This document shows, in pieces, positions 16,871 through 26,218 of a DNA stretch of 64,000 bases. The first letter of the stretch is position 1. The number at the start of each line of letters is the position of its first letter. This DNA comes from Polaromonas sp. JS666 (GTDB taxonomy: Bacteria; Pseudomonadota; Gammaproteobacteria; Burkholderiales; Burkholderiaceae_C). The translations under genes were made by a program, and so were the position numbers. The stretch is taken from contig NZ_FNHX01000010.1 of assembly GCF_900103405.1 (NCBI RefSeq), forward strand, positions 90,326 through 154,325. Reading direction: 5' to 3'. The notes beneath the pieces were generated by a model. That model searched no databases and was not told where the DNA came from. It saw only the letters and a program-made list of their open reading frames with translations.

Positions 16871-17770
16871 CTAGCCCATGGCTTGACTGACCAGCGCCCA
16901 GCCGCCCACGGCCGGCCCACGCTCCAGCGGCCCGCCGCGCACCATGGTCGTGACCGTGTCCACGCGAGGCAGGCCCTGTGCCTCCAGCCATTCAGGCAGC
17001 CCGCTGGCGGCGTCGACGTCGATGCGCAGGAACCGGCCGGCATAGTGGCTGCACCAGTGGCCTATGAGTGCCTGCGCCCCCGCAAGATCGGGTGCCACCA
17101 CGGGGCCGATGGCGTGGCCGCGCCCGAAGCGCCGCACGACGGAAAAGCCGACCGCTTCGCCCCCGCTTGCCAGCACCACCGCCTCGCCGTCGGCCAGCAG
17201 TTTGCGCAGCATCGCCTCACGCGGCATGCCGGCGCTTCGCGCATCGAGCGCGGCCAGTGTCTTCGCGTCGTTGCGGCCCAGCGGGCGCAGCCGCATGCCT
17301 TGCGGCAGGGCTACCAGCTGGGCCGGGGCCGCCAGGCCCTGGTGCTGCCGGACCTCGCCCGTGATCGCAAAGCCCATGCGTTCGTACAGGCCGCGGCCTT
17401 CGGGCGTGGCGTGCAACAGCACGGTGCGCCCGTCCAGCCCGGCCATCACCGCGTGCATGAGGTGCTGGCCCACGCGCTGCCCCTGCATGCGCGGCGCCAC
17501 CACCACCAGGCCCACCGTCGCGTGCTGTTTGCCCCACTGCCAGTGCACAGCCGTGCCCACCAGTTCACCGTCGCGCACCGCGGCCACGCCCTGGCCGTGC
17601 GCTACGGCGAACTGCCAGTCTTCCAGCCGGTGCGGCCACTGGAACTCGCGCGACAGCGCCTGCGCGGCTTCAAGGTCATTCGTCGTCAGGCGCCGTAACG
17701 ACACCCCGTCGGGCAGGGCGCGGCCCACCGCCGCAAGTGCGGCCTGTGGATCAAATATGTGGTCGGACAT
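16871..17770 (-). CDS. Two-domain GNAT N-acetyltransferase
   Basis: 299 residues with two GNAT repeats. The first (residues about 15-150) has the acetyl-CoA motif VVAPRMQGQRVGQHLMHAV and HATPEGRGLYERMGF. The second (about 165-295) is degenerate: VVAPDLAGAQALIGHW and a final IDVDAASGLPEWLEAQGL. Proteins of this build act on small amines or amino acids, but the substrate is unknown. The start MSDHIFDPQ is chosen because an earlier ATG lies five codons upstream without a better ribosome site. First gene of the minus-strand run that continues to GhrA and the aminotransferase; divergent from the HAD gene at 18070. Confidence 0.8.
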   Translation of the reverse strand: MSDHIFDPQAALAAVGRALPDGVSLRRLTTNDLEAAQALSREFQWPHRLEDWQFAVAHGQGVAAVRDGELVGTAVHWQWGKQHATVGLVVVAPRMQGQRVGQHLMHAVMAGLDGRTVLLHATPEGRGLYERMGFAITGEVRQHQGLAAPAQLVALPQGMRLRPLGRNDAKTLAALDARSAGMPREAMLRKLLADGEAVVLASGGEAVGFSVVRRFGRGHAIGPVVAPDLAGAQALIGHWCSHYAGRFLRIDVDAASGLPEWLEAQGLPRVDTVTTMVRGGPLERGPAVGGWALVSQAMG

Positions 17771-18002
17771 AGGGCTTTCCTTCAAAACTTCCGCTCGTCA
17801 ATACATCGATACATCGATCGCGGTTTGGGGGTGATGATGCTTGGCGGGGTGATTTGAGGCTTGTACGATCTTGGCGCCCGCCGCCGCCGCCCGCAGAACG
17901 GCACAAAGCGCCTCGTGCCCGCCGCAGTCCGGATGAATACTTTGCGCGTACCGCGCAGAACCGCAACAACTGCGGCGAAGGCTGCCTACGATTGCTTCCT
18001 GT

Positions 18003-18028
18003 ATTGAAGCGATTGAATCGATTGAACC
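18003..18028 (+). promoter_or_regulatory. Three tandem 9-bp repeats upstream of the first HAD operon
   Basis: ATTGAAGCG, ATTGAATCG and ATTGAACC follow one another head to tail, 42 bases before the HAD start. A 13-of-14 match to the last part (TGAATCGATTGAAC) occurs at 38065-38078, just before the aldehyde dehydrogenase at 38083. The intergenic region also contains the repeat TACATCGA twice at 17802-17817. These may be operator half-sites; the regulator is unknown. Confidence 0.3.
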
Positions 18029-18069
18029 ACCACTTTCATCACGTCACCACACCACCCACGAGGCAAACC

Positions 18070-18738
18070 ATGATCTTCCGGCCCAAGTACATCACTTTCG
18101 ACTGCTACGGCACGCTCACCTACTTTCGCATGCACGAAGTGGCCCACGGCATCGTCGGCGACCAGTTGCCCGCCGAGCGCATGCAGCAATTCATCAAGGA
18201 CTTCAGCGCTTACCGGCTCGACGAGGTGATGGGCGACTGGAAGCCTTACGACCAGGTGCTCAAGTCTGCCTGGCAGCGCGTGTGCAAGCGCCACGGCGTT
18301 CCCTACCGCGACGAAGACGGCCAGAAGTTCTACGACGCCGTGCCCACCTGGGGCCCGCACACCGACGTGCCTTTCTCGCTCACGCGCGTGGGCCAGAAGA
18401 TCCCGCTGGTGATCCTGTCCAACGCGATGAACGAGCAGATCCATTCCAACGTGCGCAAGCTCGAGGCGCCCTTTCACAAGGTGTACACCGCCCAGGATGC
18501 CGGCGCCTACAAGCCGCGCCTGAAAGCCTTCGAGTACATGCTCGACCAGCTGGGCTGCTCGCCCGACGACATCCTGCACGTGTCCTCCAGCCCGCGCTAC
18601 GACCTGATGCCCGCCCATGACCTGGGCATCAAGAACAAGGTCTTCGTCAACCGCGGCCACGAACCCAAGCCCAGCGAGCTCTACAGCCACGCCGAGATCC
18701 GCGACATCAACGGCCTGCCCGCGCTGGTCGGCCTGTGA
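18070..18738 (+). CDS. Haloacid dehalogenase type II-like HAD hydrolase (first copy)
   Basis: 222 residues with HAD motifs in the L-2-haloacid dehalogenase style: FDCYGTL with nucleophile Asp11, then IPLVILSNAMNEQI (motif II Ser), Lys in DAGAYKPRLKAFEYML (motif III) and HVSSSPRYDLMPAHDLG (motif IV). L-2-haloacid dehalogenases hydrolyse 2-haloacids, but many family members are phosphatases. Context is a cupin, a DAO-type flavoprotein and an ABC binding protein in the same operon, so an amine or phosphorylated substrate is at least as likely as a haloacid. A second HAD protein at 26215 shares the same blocks throughout. The start MIFRPKYITF is the family start; the longer reading from 17854 is not. 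Confidence 0.85.
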   Translation: MIFRPKYITFDCYGTLTYFRMHEVAHGIVGDQLPAERMQQFIKDFSAYRLDEVMGDWKPYDQVLKSAWQRVCKRHGVPYRDEDGQKFYDAVPTWGPHTDVPFSLTRVGQKIPLVILSNAMNEQIHSNVRKLEAPFHKVYTAQDAGAYKPRLKAFEYMLDQLGCSPDDILHVSSSPRYDLMPAHDLGIKNKVFVNRGHEPKPSELYSHAEIRDINGLPALVGL

Positions 18739-18757
18739 CCTGAAAGGAAAAGACACC

Positions 18758-19117
18758 GTGAGCAACCTGACTTTCTTCAAGCTGGATGACCTGGGCGAGG
18801 GCCGCGAGAGCCTGCCGGTGCCCGAGAAGCTTTTGGCGGGTGACCCGCGCTTCACCAACTGGGACGTGGACCAGTCGCCCGACGGCAAGCTGCGCACCGG
18901 CGTGTGGCAGACCACGCCCGGAACGCTGCGCTCCATCAAGGGCGGCGTCTGGGAGTTCTGCTACATCCTGTCGGGCGTCTCGGAGCTGGTCGAGGACGGC
19001 GGCAAAACGTACCGCGTGCAGGCCGGTGACGCCTTCGTGATGAAACCGGACTGGGTCGGCGTGTGGCGTTGCATCGAGACCACGCGCAAAATCTGGACCA
19101 TTTACGGCAGCGCATGA
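18758..19117 (+). CDS. Small cupin protein (DUF861/EutQ-like)
   Basis: 119 residues starting with GTG, with AAAGGAAAAG just upstream. A single cupin domain: LRSIKGGVWEFCYILSGVSE forms the first motif, DAFVMKPDWVGVWRCIET the second. This (S)-ureidoglycine aminohydrolase-like cupin_3 type commonly accompanies amine- or amino-acid-oxidising flavoproteins, where its function is mostly unknown. It starts 19 bp after the HAD stop and overlaps the next gene by ATGA, so the three genes form one translation-coupled unit. Confidence 0.8.
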   Translation: MSNLTFFKLDDLGEGRESLPVPEKLLAGDPRFTNWDVDQSPDGKLRTGVWQTTPGTLRSIKGGVWEFCYILSGVSELVEDGGKTYRVQAGDAFVMKPDWVGVWRCIETTRKIWTIYGSA

Positions 19118-20397
19118 AGCTCGAATCCTTCTGGACCGATACCACCGCGCCCTTCGAGGGCCGCAGTGACGAGCTGCCCGCCAAGGCCGACGTGGTGGTT
19201 GTGGGCGGCGGCTTCACCGGCCTGTCGGCGGCCCGCAGGCTGGCCATGCGCGGCGCCCGCGTGGTGGTGCTGGAGGCATCGGTGGTAGCCGCGGAGGCCT
19301 CGGGCCGCAACGGCGGCCATGTGAACAACGGCCTGGCCGTGGACTATGCCACCGTCGCCGCGCGCGTCGGCGTCGAACGCGCCGCCGCCTGGTACCGTGC
19401 CTACGACGACGCGGTGGACACCGTGGAGCGCATCGTGCGCGAAGAGGAGATTGCCTGCGATTTTCACCGCCGCGGCAAGCTCAAGATCGCCGGGCGGCCT
19501 GCCCATTACGAGGCGCTGGCGCGCGGCTTCGAGCGCCTGCGCCGCGAAGCGGATTCCGAGGTCGAACTGGTGCCGCCGCAGCGCATCCACGAAGAGGTCG
19601 CTTGCGACCGGTTCGCCGGCGGCCTGCTGTTCAAGAAAAGCGCGCAGATGCATATGGGCCAGTTCGGCCGGGGCCTGGCGGAAGCAGCAGCCCGGCGCGG
19701 CGCGCTGATCTATGACCACGCGCCGGTGCAAAAGCTGCAGCGCCTGCACGGCCATGCCTACCGCGTGCACACGCCGCGCGGCACCGTGGACGCCGACCAG
19801 GTGCTGGTGGCCACCGGCGCCACGCGCCATGGCGCGTTCTCCAGCTTCTCTTACTGGCGGCGCCGCATTGTGCCCATCGGCAGCTTCATCATCGTGACCG
19901 AGCAGCTCGATCCCGCCATGGTGAAAGCGCTATTACCGCAGCGCCGCACCTACACCACTACCGACACGCTGCACAACTACTTTCGCCTCACGCCGGACAA
20001 CCGCCTGGTGTTCGGCGGGCGCGCGCGCTTTGCGCTGTCCAGCCCGCGCTCCGACGCCAAGAGCGGCCAGGTGCTGCGCGAGCAGATGGTGGCGATGTTC
20101 CCGCAACTGCGCGACGTGCGCATCGCCTACTGCTGGGGCGGCATTGTCGACATGACGCAGGACCGCCTGCCCCACGCCGGTGAAACCGAGGGCCTCTATT
20201 ACTCCATGGGCTACAGCGGCCATGGCACGCAGATGTCGGTGCACATGGGCGAGTGCATGGCCCGCGTGATGGCCGGCGACCTGGCGGCCAACCCCTGGCG
20301 CGACAACCCCTGGCCCGCCATCCCGGGCCATTTCGGCACCCCCTGGTTCCTGCCCGCCGTGGGGCTGTACTACACGATCAAAAACAAGTTCGCCTGA
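19114..20397 (+). CDS. FAD-dependent amine oxidase of the DAO family (gamma-glutamylputrescine oxidase-like)
   Basis: 427 residues. The N-terminal FAD-binding motif is ADVVVVGGGFTGLSAARRLA, followed by VVLEASVVAAEASGRNGGHV, a mark of PuuB/OrdL proteins. Later blocks include RRRIVPIGSFIIVTEQLD and the C-terminal YYSMGYSGHGTQMSVHMGE, which closes the FAD site. These enzymes oxidise secondary or primary amines to aldehyde or imine with H2O2 production. The start overlaps the cupin stop (ATGA). The neighbouring binding protein may import the substrate. The exact amine is unknown. Confidence 0.86.
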   Translation: MKLESFWTDTTAPFEGRSDELPAKADVVVVGGGFTGLSAARRLAMRGARVVVLEASVVAAEASGRNGGHVNNGLAVDYATVAARVGVERAAAWYRAYDDAVDTVERIVREEEIACDFHRRGKLKIAGRPAHYEALARGFERLRREADSEVELVPPQRIHEEVACDRFAGGLLFKKSAQMHMGQFGRGLAEAAARRGALIYDHAPVQKLQRLHGHAYRVHTPRGTVDADQVLVATGATRHGAFSSFSYWRRRIVPIGSFIIVTEQLDPAMVKALLPQRRTYTTTDTLHNYFRLTPDNRLVFGGRARFALSSPRSDAKSGQVLREQMVAMFPQLRDVRIAYCWGGIVDMTQDRLPHAGETEGLYYSMGYSGHGTQMSVHMGECMARVMAGDLAANPWRDNPWPAIPGHFGTPWFLPAVGLYYTIKNKFA

Positions 20398-20426
20398 AAA
20401 GGCCCCACCCCCGAGGAGACATAACA

Positions 20427-22058
20427 ATGACAGAACAACAGCTGACAGGCAGCAGCCTGATCGGGCCGGAAGAAAGCCGCCGCATCATGGGCCAACTGCA
20501 GGGCGGCGCCAGCCGGCGCGACGTGCTGGCCATGCTGATGGCCGGCGGCATGCAGGCCACATTGGCGGGCGGCCTGGCCTCCGCGGTGGTTGCGGCGCAA
20601 GCGGCAGCGCCGCGCAAGGGTGGGCGCATCAAGGTGGCCGGCGCGGCTGCCTCACTCAACGACACGCTGGACCCGGCCAAGTTCTCCAACCATAGCGACT
20701 ACATCCGTGGTTGCATGTTCTACAACGGGCTGACCTCACTGGATGGCAGCCTCACACCCCGGCCGGCGCTGGCTGAGGAATTCATCACCACGGACGCCAA
20801 AACCTGGGTGTTCAAGCTGCGCCAGGGGGTGACCTTTCATGACGGAAAACCCTTCACGCCGGCCGACGTGGTGTTTTCCATCATGCGCCACAAAAACCCG
20901 GCGACCGGCTCCAAGGTCAAGGCGCTGGCCGAGCAGATCGAAGAGGTCAAAGCCACCGGACCGCATGAAGTGACCATACGCCTGGCGGCGCCCAATGCCG
21001 ACCTGCCCGTGATCCTCGGCACCTGGAGTTTCCTCATCCTGCGCGACGGCGTCAGCGACGTGAACGCGCACATGTCGGGCGTGGGCACAGGCCCCTACAA
21101 GCTCAAGGACTTCAAGCCGGGCGTGCGCTCGCTGGCGGTGCGCAACGACAACTACTGGAAGCCCAACCGCCCTTATCTGGACGAGATCGAGTACGTAGGT
21201 ATAGGTGACGAGGCAGCGCGCGTCAACGCATTGCTGACCGGTGAGATCGACCTGACCATGGCGATCAAACCGCACTCGGTGGACCGCATCAAGAGCAGCA
21301 AAAAGCACGCCATCTTCGAGACCAAGGCGGGCCTGTACACCGACCTCATCATGCGCCGTGACAGCGGGCCCGGCGCCAACCCGGACTTCGTGCTGGCGAT
21401 GAAGCACTTGTTCAACCGCGAGCAGATGCTCACGTCCATCCTGCTGGGTTACGGCGAGGTGGCCAACGACCAGCCCATACACCCTAGCGACCGTTTCTAT
21501 TTCAAGGGGCTCAAGCAGCGGGCCTACGACCCCGAAAAAGCCAAGTGGCATGTGCAGAAGGCTAATCTCGGCAGCGCGGCCATCCCGGTGGTGGTGTCGC
21601 CCGCAGCCTCCAATTCGGCGGAGATGGCGCTGGTGATGCAGCAGGCGGCGGGCCAGATCGGGCTTAACCTGGAAGTGCGCCCTATGCCGGCCGACGGCTA
21701 CTGGTCGCAGCACTGGATGAAGCACCCCGTGGGCTTTGGCAACATCAACGCGCGGCCGTCGGCCGATTTGATGTTCACGCAATTCTTCAAATCTGATGCG
21801 CCGACCAACGAGTCTGCCTGGAAAAACCCCAAATTTGACCAGCTGCTGCTGGCCGCGCGCGCGCAACCCGACCAGGCCAAGCGCGCCAACATGTATGCCG
21901 ACATGCAGGTCATGATCCACGAAGACAGCGGCATCGGCATTCCCCTCTTCATGTCCAGCATTGACGGGCACAACAAAAAGCTCAAGGGCCTGTCGCCGAT
22001 CCCCCTGGGCGGCCTGATGGGCTACAACTTTGCCGAGAACGTCTGGCTCGACGCGTGA
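20427..22058 (+). CDS. Peptide/opine-type ABC transporter substrate-binding protein without its own permease (SBP_bac_5)
   Basis: 543-residue family 5 solute-binding protein. The N-terminal region carries a twin-arginine-like export signal (ASRRDVLAMLMAGGMQATLA, ending near VAAQAAAPRK). The mature protein begins with the usual GGRIKVAGAAASLNDTLDPA and contains TWVFKLRQGVTFHDGKPFTP, the family signature. ATG with GAGGAG upstream. No permease or ATPase gene follows; the next gene is an MFS transporter. The closely similar binding protein at 32697 sits in front of a full ABC transporter, so this one may dock to that transporter. It lies 29 bp after the flavoprotein gene in the same operon. Confidence 0.9.
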   Translation: MTEQQLTGSSLIGPEESRRIMGQLQGGASRRDVLAMLMAGGMQATLAGGLASAVVAAQAAAPRKGGRIKVAGAAASLNDTLDPAKFSNHSDYIRGCMFYNGLTSLDGSLTPRPALAEEFITTDAKTWVFKLRQGVTFHDGKPFTPADVVFSIMRHKNPATGSKVKALAEQIEEVKATGPHEVTIRLAAPNADLPVILGTWSFLILRDGVSDVNAHMSGVGTGPYKLKDFKPGVRSLAVRNDNYWKPNRPYLDEIEYVGIGDEAARVNALLTGEIDLTMAIKPHSVDRIKSSKKHAIFETKAGLYTDLIMRRDSGPGANPDFVLAMKHLFNREQMLTSILLGYGEVANDQPIHPSDRFYFKGLKQRAYDPEKAKWHVQKANLGSAAIPVVVSPAASNSAEMALVMQQAAGQIGLNLEVRPMPADGYWSQHWMKHPVGFGNINARPSADLMFTQFFKSDAPTNESAWKNPKFDQLLLAARAQPDQAKRANMYADMQVMIHEDSGIGIPLFMSSIDGHNKKLKGLSPIPLGGLMGYNFAENVWLDA

Positions 22059-22102
22059 CCAACAGCCTGGCCTGACGGCTGCGCTCACAACCTTGCCATC
22101 TG

Positions 22103-23278
22103 ATGCCTGAGTCCTCGCGACCCCGGCTGCGGGGACCAGGCGGCGAGCTGGCCCGGCTGATGCTGGCGCAGCTCTTCCTCAACGCCTGTTTCACAGGCAC
22201 CCGCATGGCCGCGCCGCTGCAGGCGCTGCGCCTGGGCCATGGCGAGGCGGCCGTGGGCTTGCTGATCGCCCTCTTCGCACTGGCCCAGGTCTTTCTTGCG
22301 CTGCCCGCGGGCCGCTACTGCGAGCGCCATGGGCTGAAGCGGCCGATTGCGGCCGCGGTGGTGGTGGCCGTGGCGGGCGGCGGGCTGGCGGCGGCGTGGC
22401 CGGTGTTCCCCGTGCTGTGTGTGGGCGCCTTCCTCACCGGCGGTGCGGGCGGAGTCGCGATCATTGCGATGCAGCGCCACATGGCGCGTGTTGCGAGCGA
22501 GCCGGCCGCACTGAGGCAGGCGTTTTCGTGGCTGGCGATCGGCCTGGCCTTGTCCAATTTCCTGGGCCCGGTCCTGGCCGGCGTGGTGATCGACAGCGCC
22601 GGCTTCCGTGCGGCCTTCCTGGCCATGGCCGCGCTGCCGCTGATCGGCTGGCTGTCGCTGCGAGGCGCGGCCGACCCCGTGCCTGCCGCGCCTGGCGGCA
22701 CCGGCCGCAGCGCCGGCGCCTGGGACCTGTTGCGTGAGCCGGGCCTGCGCAGGCTGCTCATCGTCACGGGCCTGCTGTCGGCGTGCTGGGATGTTCATAC
22801 CTTCGTGGTGCCGGTGCTGGGGCACGAACGGGGCTTGCCGGCGTCCGTCATCGGCAGCATCCTGGGCGCCTTCGGCATCGCCGCGGCGGCCGTGCGCCTG
22901 CTGACGCCGCTGGTGGCGGCGCAACTGCGCGAATGGGTGATCCTGTTCGGCGCGATGCTTGCCACGGCCGTCCTGTTCGGGGTGTATCCGCTGATGCAGG
23001 CGCCGCTCGCCATGGGCGTGTGCTCGGCGCTGCTGGGTTTCAGCCTGGGCAGCACGCTGCCCATGGTGATGAGCCTGCTGCACCAACTGGCGCCCGAGCA
23101 CCGTTACGGTGAAGCGGTCGCGGTACGGGTGATTGTGATCAACATGTCGAGCGTGGGGATTCCCATGGTGTCGGGCTTGGCCGGTTCGCTGATCGGGGCG
23201 GCGGGCGTCTTCTGGGCCGCGGGGGTGATGGTCGGCGCGGGTGCCCGGCTGGCGGCCGGGTTCAGGCCGCAGGCTTGA
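22103..23278 (+). CDS. Major facilitator superfamily transporter
   Basis: 391-residue membrane protein with about 12 predicted helices. After helix 1 comes the region GEAAVGLLIALFALAQVFLA, then the conserved loop 2-3 motif in the form LPAGRYCERHGLKRP. The C-terminal half repeats the pattern. Substrate specificity cannot be read from the sequence. It lies 44 bp downstream of the binding protein on the same strand, so it may export a product or a toxic intermediate of the HAD/cupin/oxidase operon. It converges with the second Lrp gene, with only 11 bp between them. Confidence 0.8.
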   Translation: MPESSRPRLRGPGGELARLMLAQLFLNACFTGTRMAAPLQALRLGHGEAAVGLLIALFALAQVFLALPAGRYCERHGLKRPIAAAVVVAVAGGGLAAAWPVFPVLCVGAFLTGGAGGVAIIAMQRHMARVASEPAALRQAFSWLAIGLALSNFLGPVLAGVVIDSAGFRAAFLAMAALPLIGWLSLRGAADPVPAAPGGTGRSAGAWDLLREPGLRRLLIVTGLLSACWDVHTFVVPVLGHERGLPASVIGSILGAFGIAAAAVRLLTPLVAAQLREWVILFGAMLATAVLFGVYPLMQAPLAMGVCSALLGFSLGSTLPMVMSLLHQLAPEHRYGEAVAVRVIVINMSSVGIPMVSGLAGSLIGAAGVFWAAGVMVGAGARLAAGFRPQA

Positions 23279-23289
23279 GGATCGCCGCG

Positions 23290-23790
23290 TCAGCCTTTCT
23301 CCAGCTGCGCTGCGATGAGATTGAGCGGATGCGTGCGCTTGCGCGATGACTGCCGCAGGACGATACGGCTGGTGAACTTTCCGATTCCGATATCGTCCTG
23401 CAGCAGGCGCTCCATCAGCGCCTGGAAGTGGGCCACGTTGGGCGCCACGATTTTGAGCAGGTAGTCGTAACCGCCGCTGACGTTGTACCACTCCACGATT
23501 TCACTGTGCCGGTCCACGGCCTGCTCGAACTTGCGGAAGTCGGGAGGCCGGTGGCTGCTGATCGTCACCTCGGAGAAAACGAGCACACAATTGCCCAGCT
23601 TCTCCAGCGCGATGTCGGCGCCATAGCCGCGAATCACGCCGATTTCCTGCAGTCGTTTTGTCCGCACCAGGCACGGGCTCTGGCTCAGGCCGACGGCGTC
23701 GGCCAACTCGACATTCGAGCAGCGCCCCTCGCGCTCAAGGTGCGCGAGGATTTTGAGGTCGAAGCGGTCGAGGGACGCTGCTGGGGTCAT
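23290..23790 (-). CDS. Lrp/AsnC family transcriptional regulator (second copy)
   Basis: 166 residues with an N-terminal HTH (FDLKILAHLEREGRCSNVEL, ADAVGLSQSPCLVRTKRLQ) and a C-terminal RAM domain (VSGGYDYLLKIVAPNVAHFQ). It is clearly related to the Lrp protein at 13717. It is the last gene of the HAD/kinase/phospholyase operon, 32 bp after the PLP enzyme. By family habit it should sense an amino acid or amino alcohol handled by that operon. Confidence 0.9.
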   Translation of the reverse strand: MTPAASLDRFDLKILAHLEREGRCSNVELADAVGLSQSPCLVRTKRLQEIGVIRGYGADIALEKLGNCVLVFSEVTISSHRPPDFRKFEQAVDRHSEIVEWYNVSGGYDYLLKIVAPNVAHFQALMERLLQDDIGIGKFTSRIVLRQSSRKRTHPLNLIAAQLEKG

Positions 23791-23822
23791 GGCCGGATGG
23801 TAGCGCCGGATGCCGATTGCGG

Positions 23823-25175
23823 CTAGGCCATTCGTGCTTCAGTCAGGGATTCGTCGAGCGCCTGGATGACGAGGCCGGCCTGGTCCGCCGACAGCACCAG
23901 GGGAGGGCGGATCTTGAGCACGTTGTGCCCCATCGCGCAGGCGCTGATCAGCACGCCCTTGTCGCGCATCCGGTTGACCACCTGGCTCGTCAGGCTGCGG
24001 TCCGGCGCGCGCGATGCCCGGTCGGAGACGAGTTCGACCCCGACAAACAGGCCCGCCCCGCGCACGTCACCGATGGCTTCGTGGCGGGCTGCCAGGGCGG
24101 CGATGCCGTCGTGAAGAATCTTCCCCACCTTGGCGGCGTGCTCCACCAGCCCGTCTCGCTCTATCGTGTCCAACACCGCCAGCGCCGCCGCACAGGAGAC
24201 GGTGTTGCCCGCGAAAGTGTTGAAGTAGCGCGAATGCTTGCCGAATTCCGCCAGGACGTCGGCGGTCGCCAGCAGTCCCGCGATCGGCTGGCCGTTGCCC
24301 ATCGGTTTGCCCATGGTGACGATGTCGGGCTGCAGGCCATGGCGCTGGAAACCCCAAAGATGTTCGCCGGTCCGGCCGAAGCCGGGTTGCACTTCGTCGG
24401 CAATGAAGAGGCCGCCCGCCCGCTTGATCGCGCCGACCGCGCCCTTCAGGAAGCCCGCCGGCCCGGGAAGGATGCCGTCGCTGGTGAACAGCGAATCGAC
24501 AATCAGCGCGGCCGGCTTGATGCCATGGCGCCGCAGGTCGGCGATGGCCGCCTCGACGTCGCGGGTGAAGCGTTCGGACAGGTCGGCGCCCCCGGCGTGG
24601 TACAGGCGCGGCGCCGGCACCAGGCGCACATGCGCGCCGAGATCGACGCTCACGCCCAGCGAGGGCGAGAACTTCGACACGGCGTCGGTGATGCCGTGGT
24701 ACGCGGTGTCGGTCACGATCATGCCGGTGCCGCCGGTGTGCACCTTGGCGATGCGATAGGCGAGGTCGTTGGCCTCGCTGCCGGTGCAGGTCAGCATCAG
24801 GTGGGCCAGGTCGGTCCCGGGCACGCTCGCAAGCAGGCGTTCGGCCAGTTCGAGGATCGTGTCGTGCAGGTAGCGCGTGTTGGTCGCCAGCGTCTGCACC
24901 TGCCGGCAGATCGCCTCGGTCACCGCCGGGTGGCAATGCCCGAGCGAGGTCACGTTGTTGTAGGCGTCGAGGTAGCGGCGCCCCTCGGGGTCGATCAGCC
25001 AGGCGCCTTCGCCCTTGACGATGTGCAGCGGCCGTTCATACATCAGGCGGTAGGCCGGGCCGAGCAGGGCGTCGCGTCGCGCGATCATCTGCGCGGTGGC
25101 CGGGCCCACGTCGGCGCGGCCGGGGACATAGGCATTGACCATGTTGAGGTCTATTGTGCTTTTCATGCTTTTCAT
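23823..25175 (-). CDS. Class III aminotransferase-fold enzyme of the O-phospho-amine phospholyase (AGXT2L) subfamily
   Basis: 450 residues, PLP fold type I. Motifs: TCTGSEANDLAYRIAK (phosphate binding), IVDSLFTSDGILPGPAGFLK, FIADEVQPGFGRTG, and the Schiff-base Lys290 within MGKPMGNGQPIAG. The GKPMGNG form of the lysine loop is typical of the AGXT2L group, which includes ethanolamine-phosphate and 5-phosphohydroxylysine phospholyases, enzymes that eliminate phosphate and ammonia to give an aldehyde. The start overlaps the kinase stop by ATGA, so a phosphorylated substrate would be supplied by the gene product directly upstream. A plain aminotransferase remains possible. Confidence 0.82.
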   Translation of the reverse strand: MKSMKSTIDLNMVNAYVPGRADVGPATAQMIARRDALLGPAYRLMYERPLHIVKGEGAWLIDPEGRRYLDAYNNVTSLGHCHPAVTEAICRQVQTLATNTRYLHDTILELAERLLASVPGTDLAHLMLTCTGSEANDLAYRIAKVHTGGTGMIVTDTAYHGITDAVSKFSPSLGVSVDLGAHVRLVPAPRLYHAGGADLSERFTRDVEAAIADLRRHGIKPAALIVDSLFTSDGILPGPAGFLKGAVGAIKRAGGLFIADEVQPGFGRTGEHLWGFQRHGLQPDIVTMGKPMGNGQPIAGLLATADVLAEFGKHSRYFNTFAGNTVSCAAALAVLDTIERDGLVEHAAKVGKILHDGIAALAARHEAIGDVRGAGLFVGVELVSDRASRAPDRSLTSQVVNRMRDKGVLISACAMGHNVLKIRPPLVLSADQAGLVIQALDESLTEARMA

Positions 25176-26218
25176 GGAGTGGCTCCTGTGGGTAGGTGTA
25201 CGCCGGCCAGCAGCCGGTCGCGTGCGGTGTCGCGGGAAAGATCGGCCATCTGGGACAGGCCTTCCCACGCCGCGGGGTTGTGTCGCATGATGTAGGCGCG
25301 GTTCTCGGGGTAGCGCGCGGCGCGCCACTCCGAAATCAACGCCGTGATGAGGTGGCGTGTGGCCAGGAGATCGGCGACGACCTCTTGTTCGGCGCCGGTC
25401 AGCGGCAATACCGCGTGATAGGCAGCCACGAACTGGGCTGGCCCCTCGAAAGGGTCGGGGCAGCCGGCCATGTGGAAGGCGGCGGCAGTCGCCACCTCGC
25501 CGACCAGCGGCGCATGCACCATGTCGCCGAAGTCGATGATGCCCACGATGCGCGCCGGGTCGTCGGGGGCGACCAGCACGTTATAGAGGTGGTAGTCGTT
25601 GTGGATCACCTGGGACCGCAGCGATGGCAGGCGCGGCAGCACGTGCGTCGTGAAGCGCGTCATGAAGGCCTGGGCCAGCGCGCGGCGCTTGCCGTCCACG
25701 AGGCTGCCCAGCTGTTCGGTCAGCCGATGCGCCGTGGCGACGTTCCACAGCAGGTCATGCGCCGCGCCCGGATGCGCAAAGCCGTTCAGCGCGCGGTTCA
25801 GGCCGGCGAGCCCGGCGCCCATGGCGCGCCGCTGCGCGGCGGTGCGTTCAGTCTCGCGGATCTGGATGCCGTCCAGGTAGCTCAGCATGCGCACGCGTGT
25901 CTGAACACCCTCGGTGAGCTTGATGGTGTCATGCGTGTGTCCTTGCAGTGTCCGCACGACGCGGGGCACCGGCTGCTCGGGCGCGGCGCGGGCAATGTGG
26001 TCGAGCGCCGCGATCTGGAAGTCGACCACCGCGGGCGGCTCGGAGGGGTTGCTGATCTTGAAGACGTAGCGGCGGCCGTCCGACGCCTCCACCAGGCAGT
26101 TCTGGTCGCGCTCGCCCGCCAGCGGCTGGGCGCGGCCCTCGATGCCGTAGAGGTGGCGGACCAGCGCCTCCACCGCCGCGGGGGCGAGGTCGGGCGCGGT
26201 GGTGCTCAACTGGGTCAT
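25172..26218 (-). CDS. APH/choline kinase-family phosphotransferase (hydroxylysine kinase-like)
   Basis: 348 residues with a protein-kinase-like fold. The N-terminal lobe has Lys54 in GRRYVFKISNPSEPP. The catalytic loop is VIHNDYHLYNVLV with Asp208 and Asn213, and the metal-binding motif is IIDFGDM with Asp229. This resembles eukaryotic hydroxylysine kinase (AGPHD1/HYKK) and related bacterial kinases that are found next to, or fused with, class III PLP enzymes. Likely reaction: ATP-dependent phosphorylation of a hydroxyl on an amino alcohol or hydroxyamino acid. It overlaps both neighbours by four bases, so HAD, kinase and PLP enzyme should be made in fixed ratio. Confidence 0.82.
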   Translation of the reverse strand: MTQLSTTAPDLAPAAVEALVRHLYGIEGRAQPLAGERDQNCLVEASDGRRYVFKISNPSEPPAVVDFQIAALDHIARAAPEQPVPRVVRTLQGHTHDTIKLTEGVQTRVRMLSYLDGIQIRETERTAAQRRAMGAGLAGLNRALNGFAHPGAAHDLLWNVATAHRLTEQLGSLVDGKRRALAQAFMTRFTTHVLPRLPSLRSQVIHNDYHLYNVLVAPDDPARIVGIIDFGDMVHAPLVGEVATAAAFHMAGCPDPFEGPAQFVAAYHAVLPLTGAEQEVVADLLATRHLITALISEWRAARYPENRAYIMRHNPAAWEGLSQMADLSRDTARDRLLAGVHLPTGATP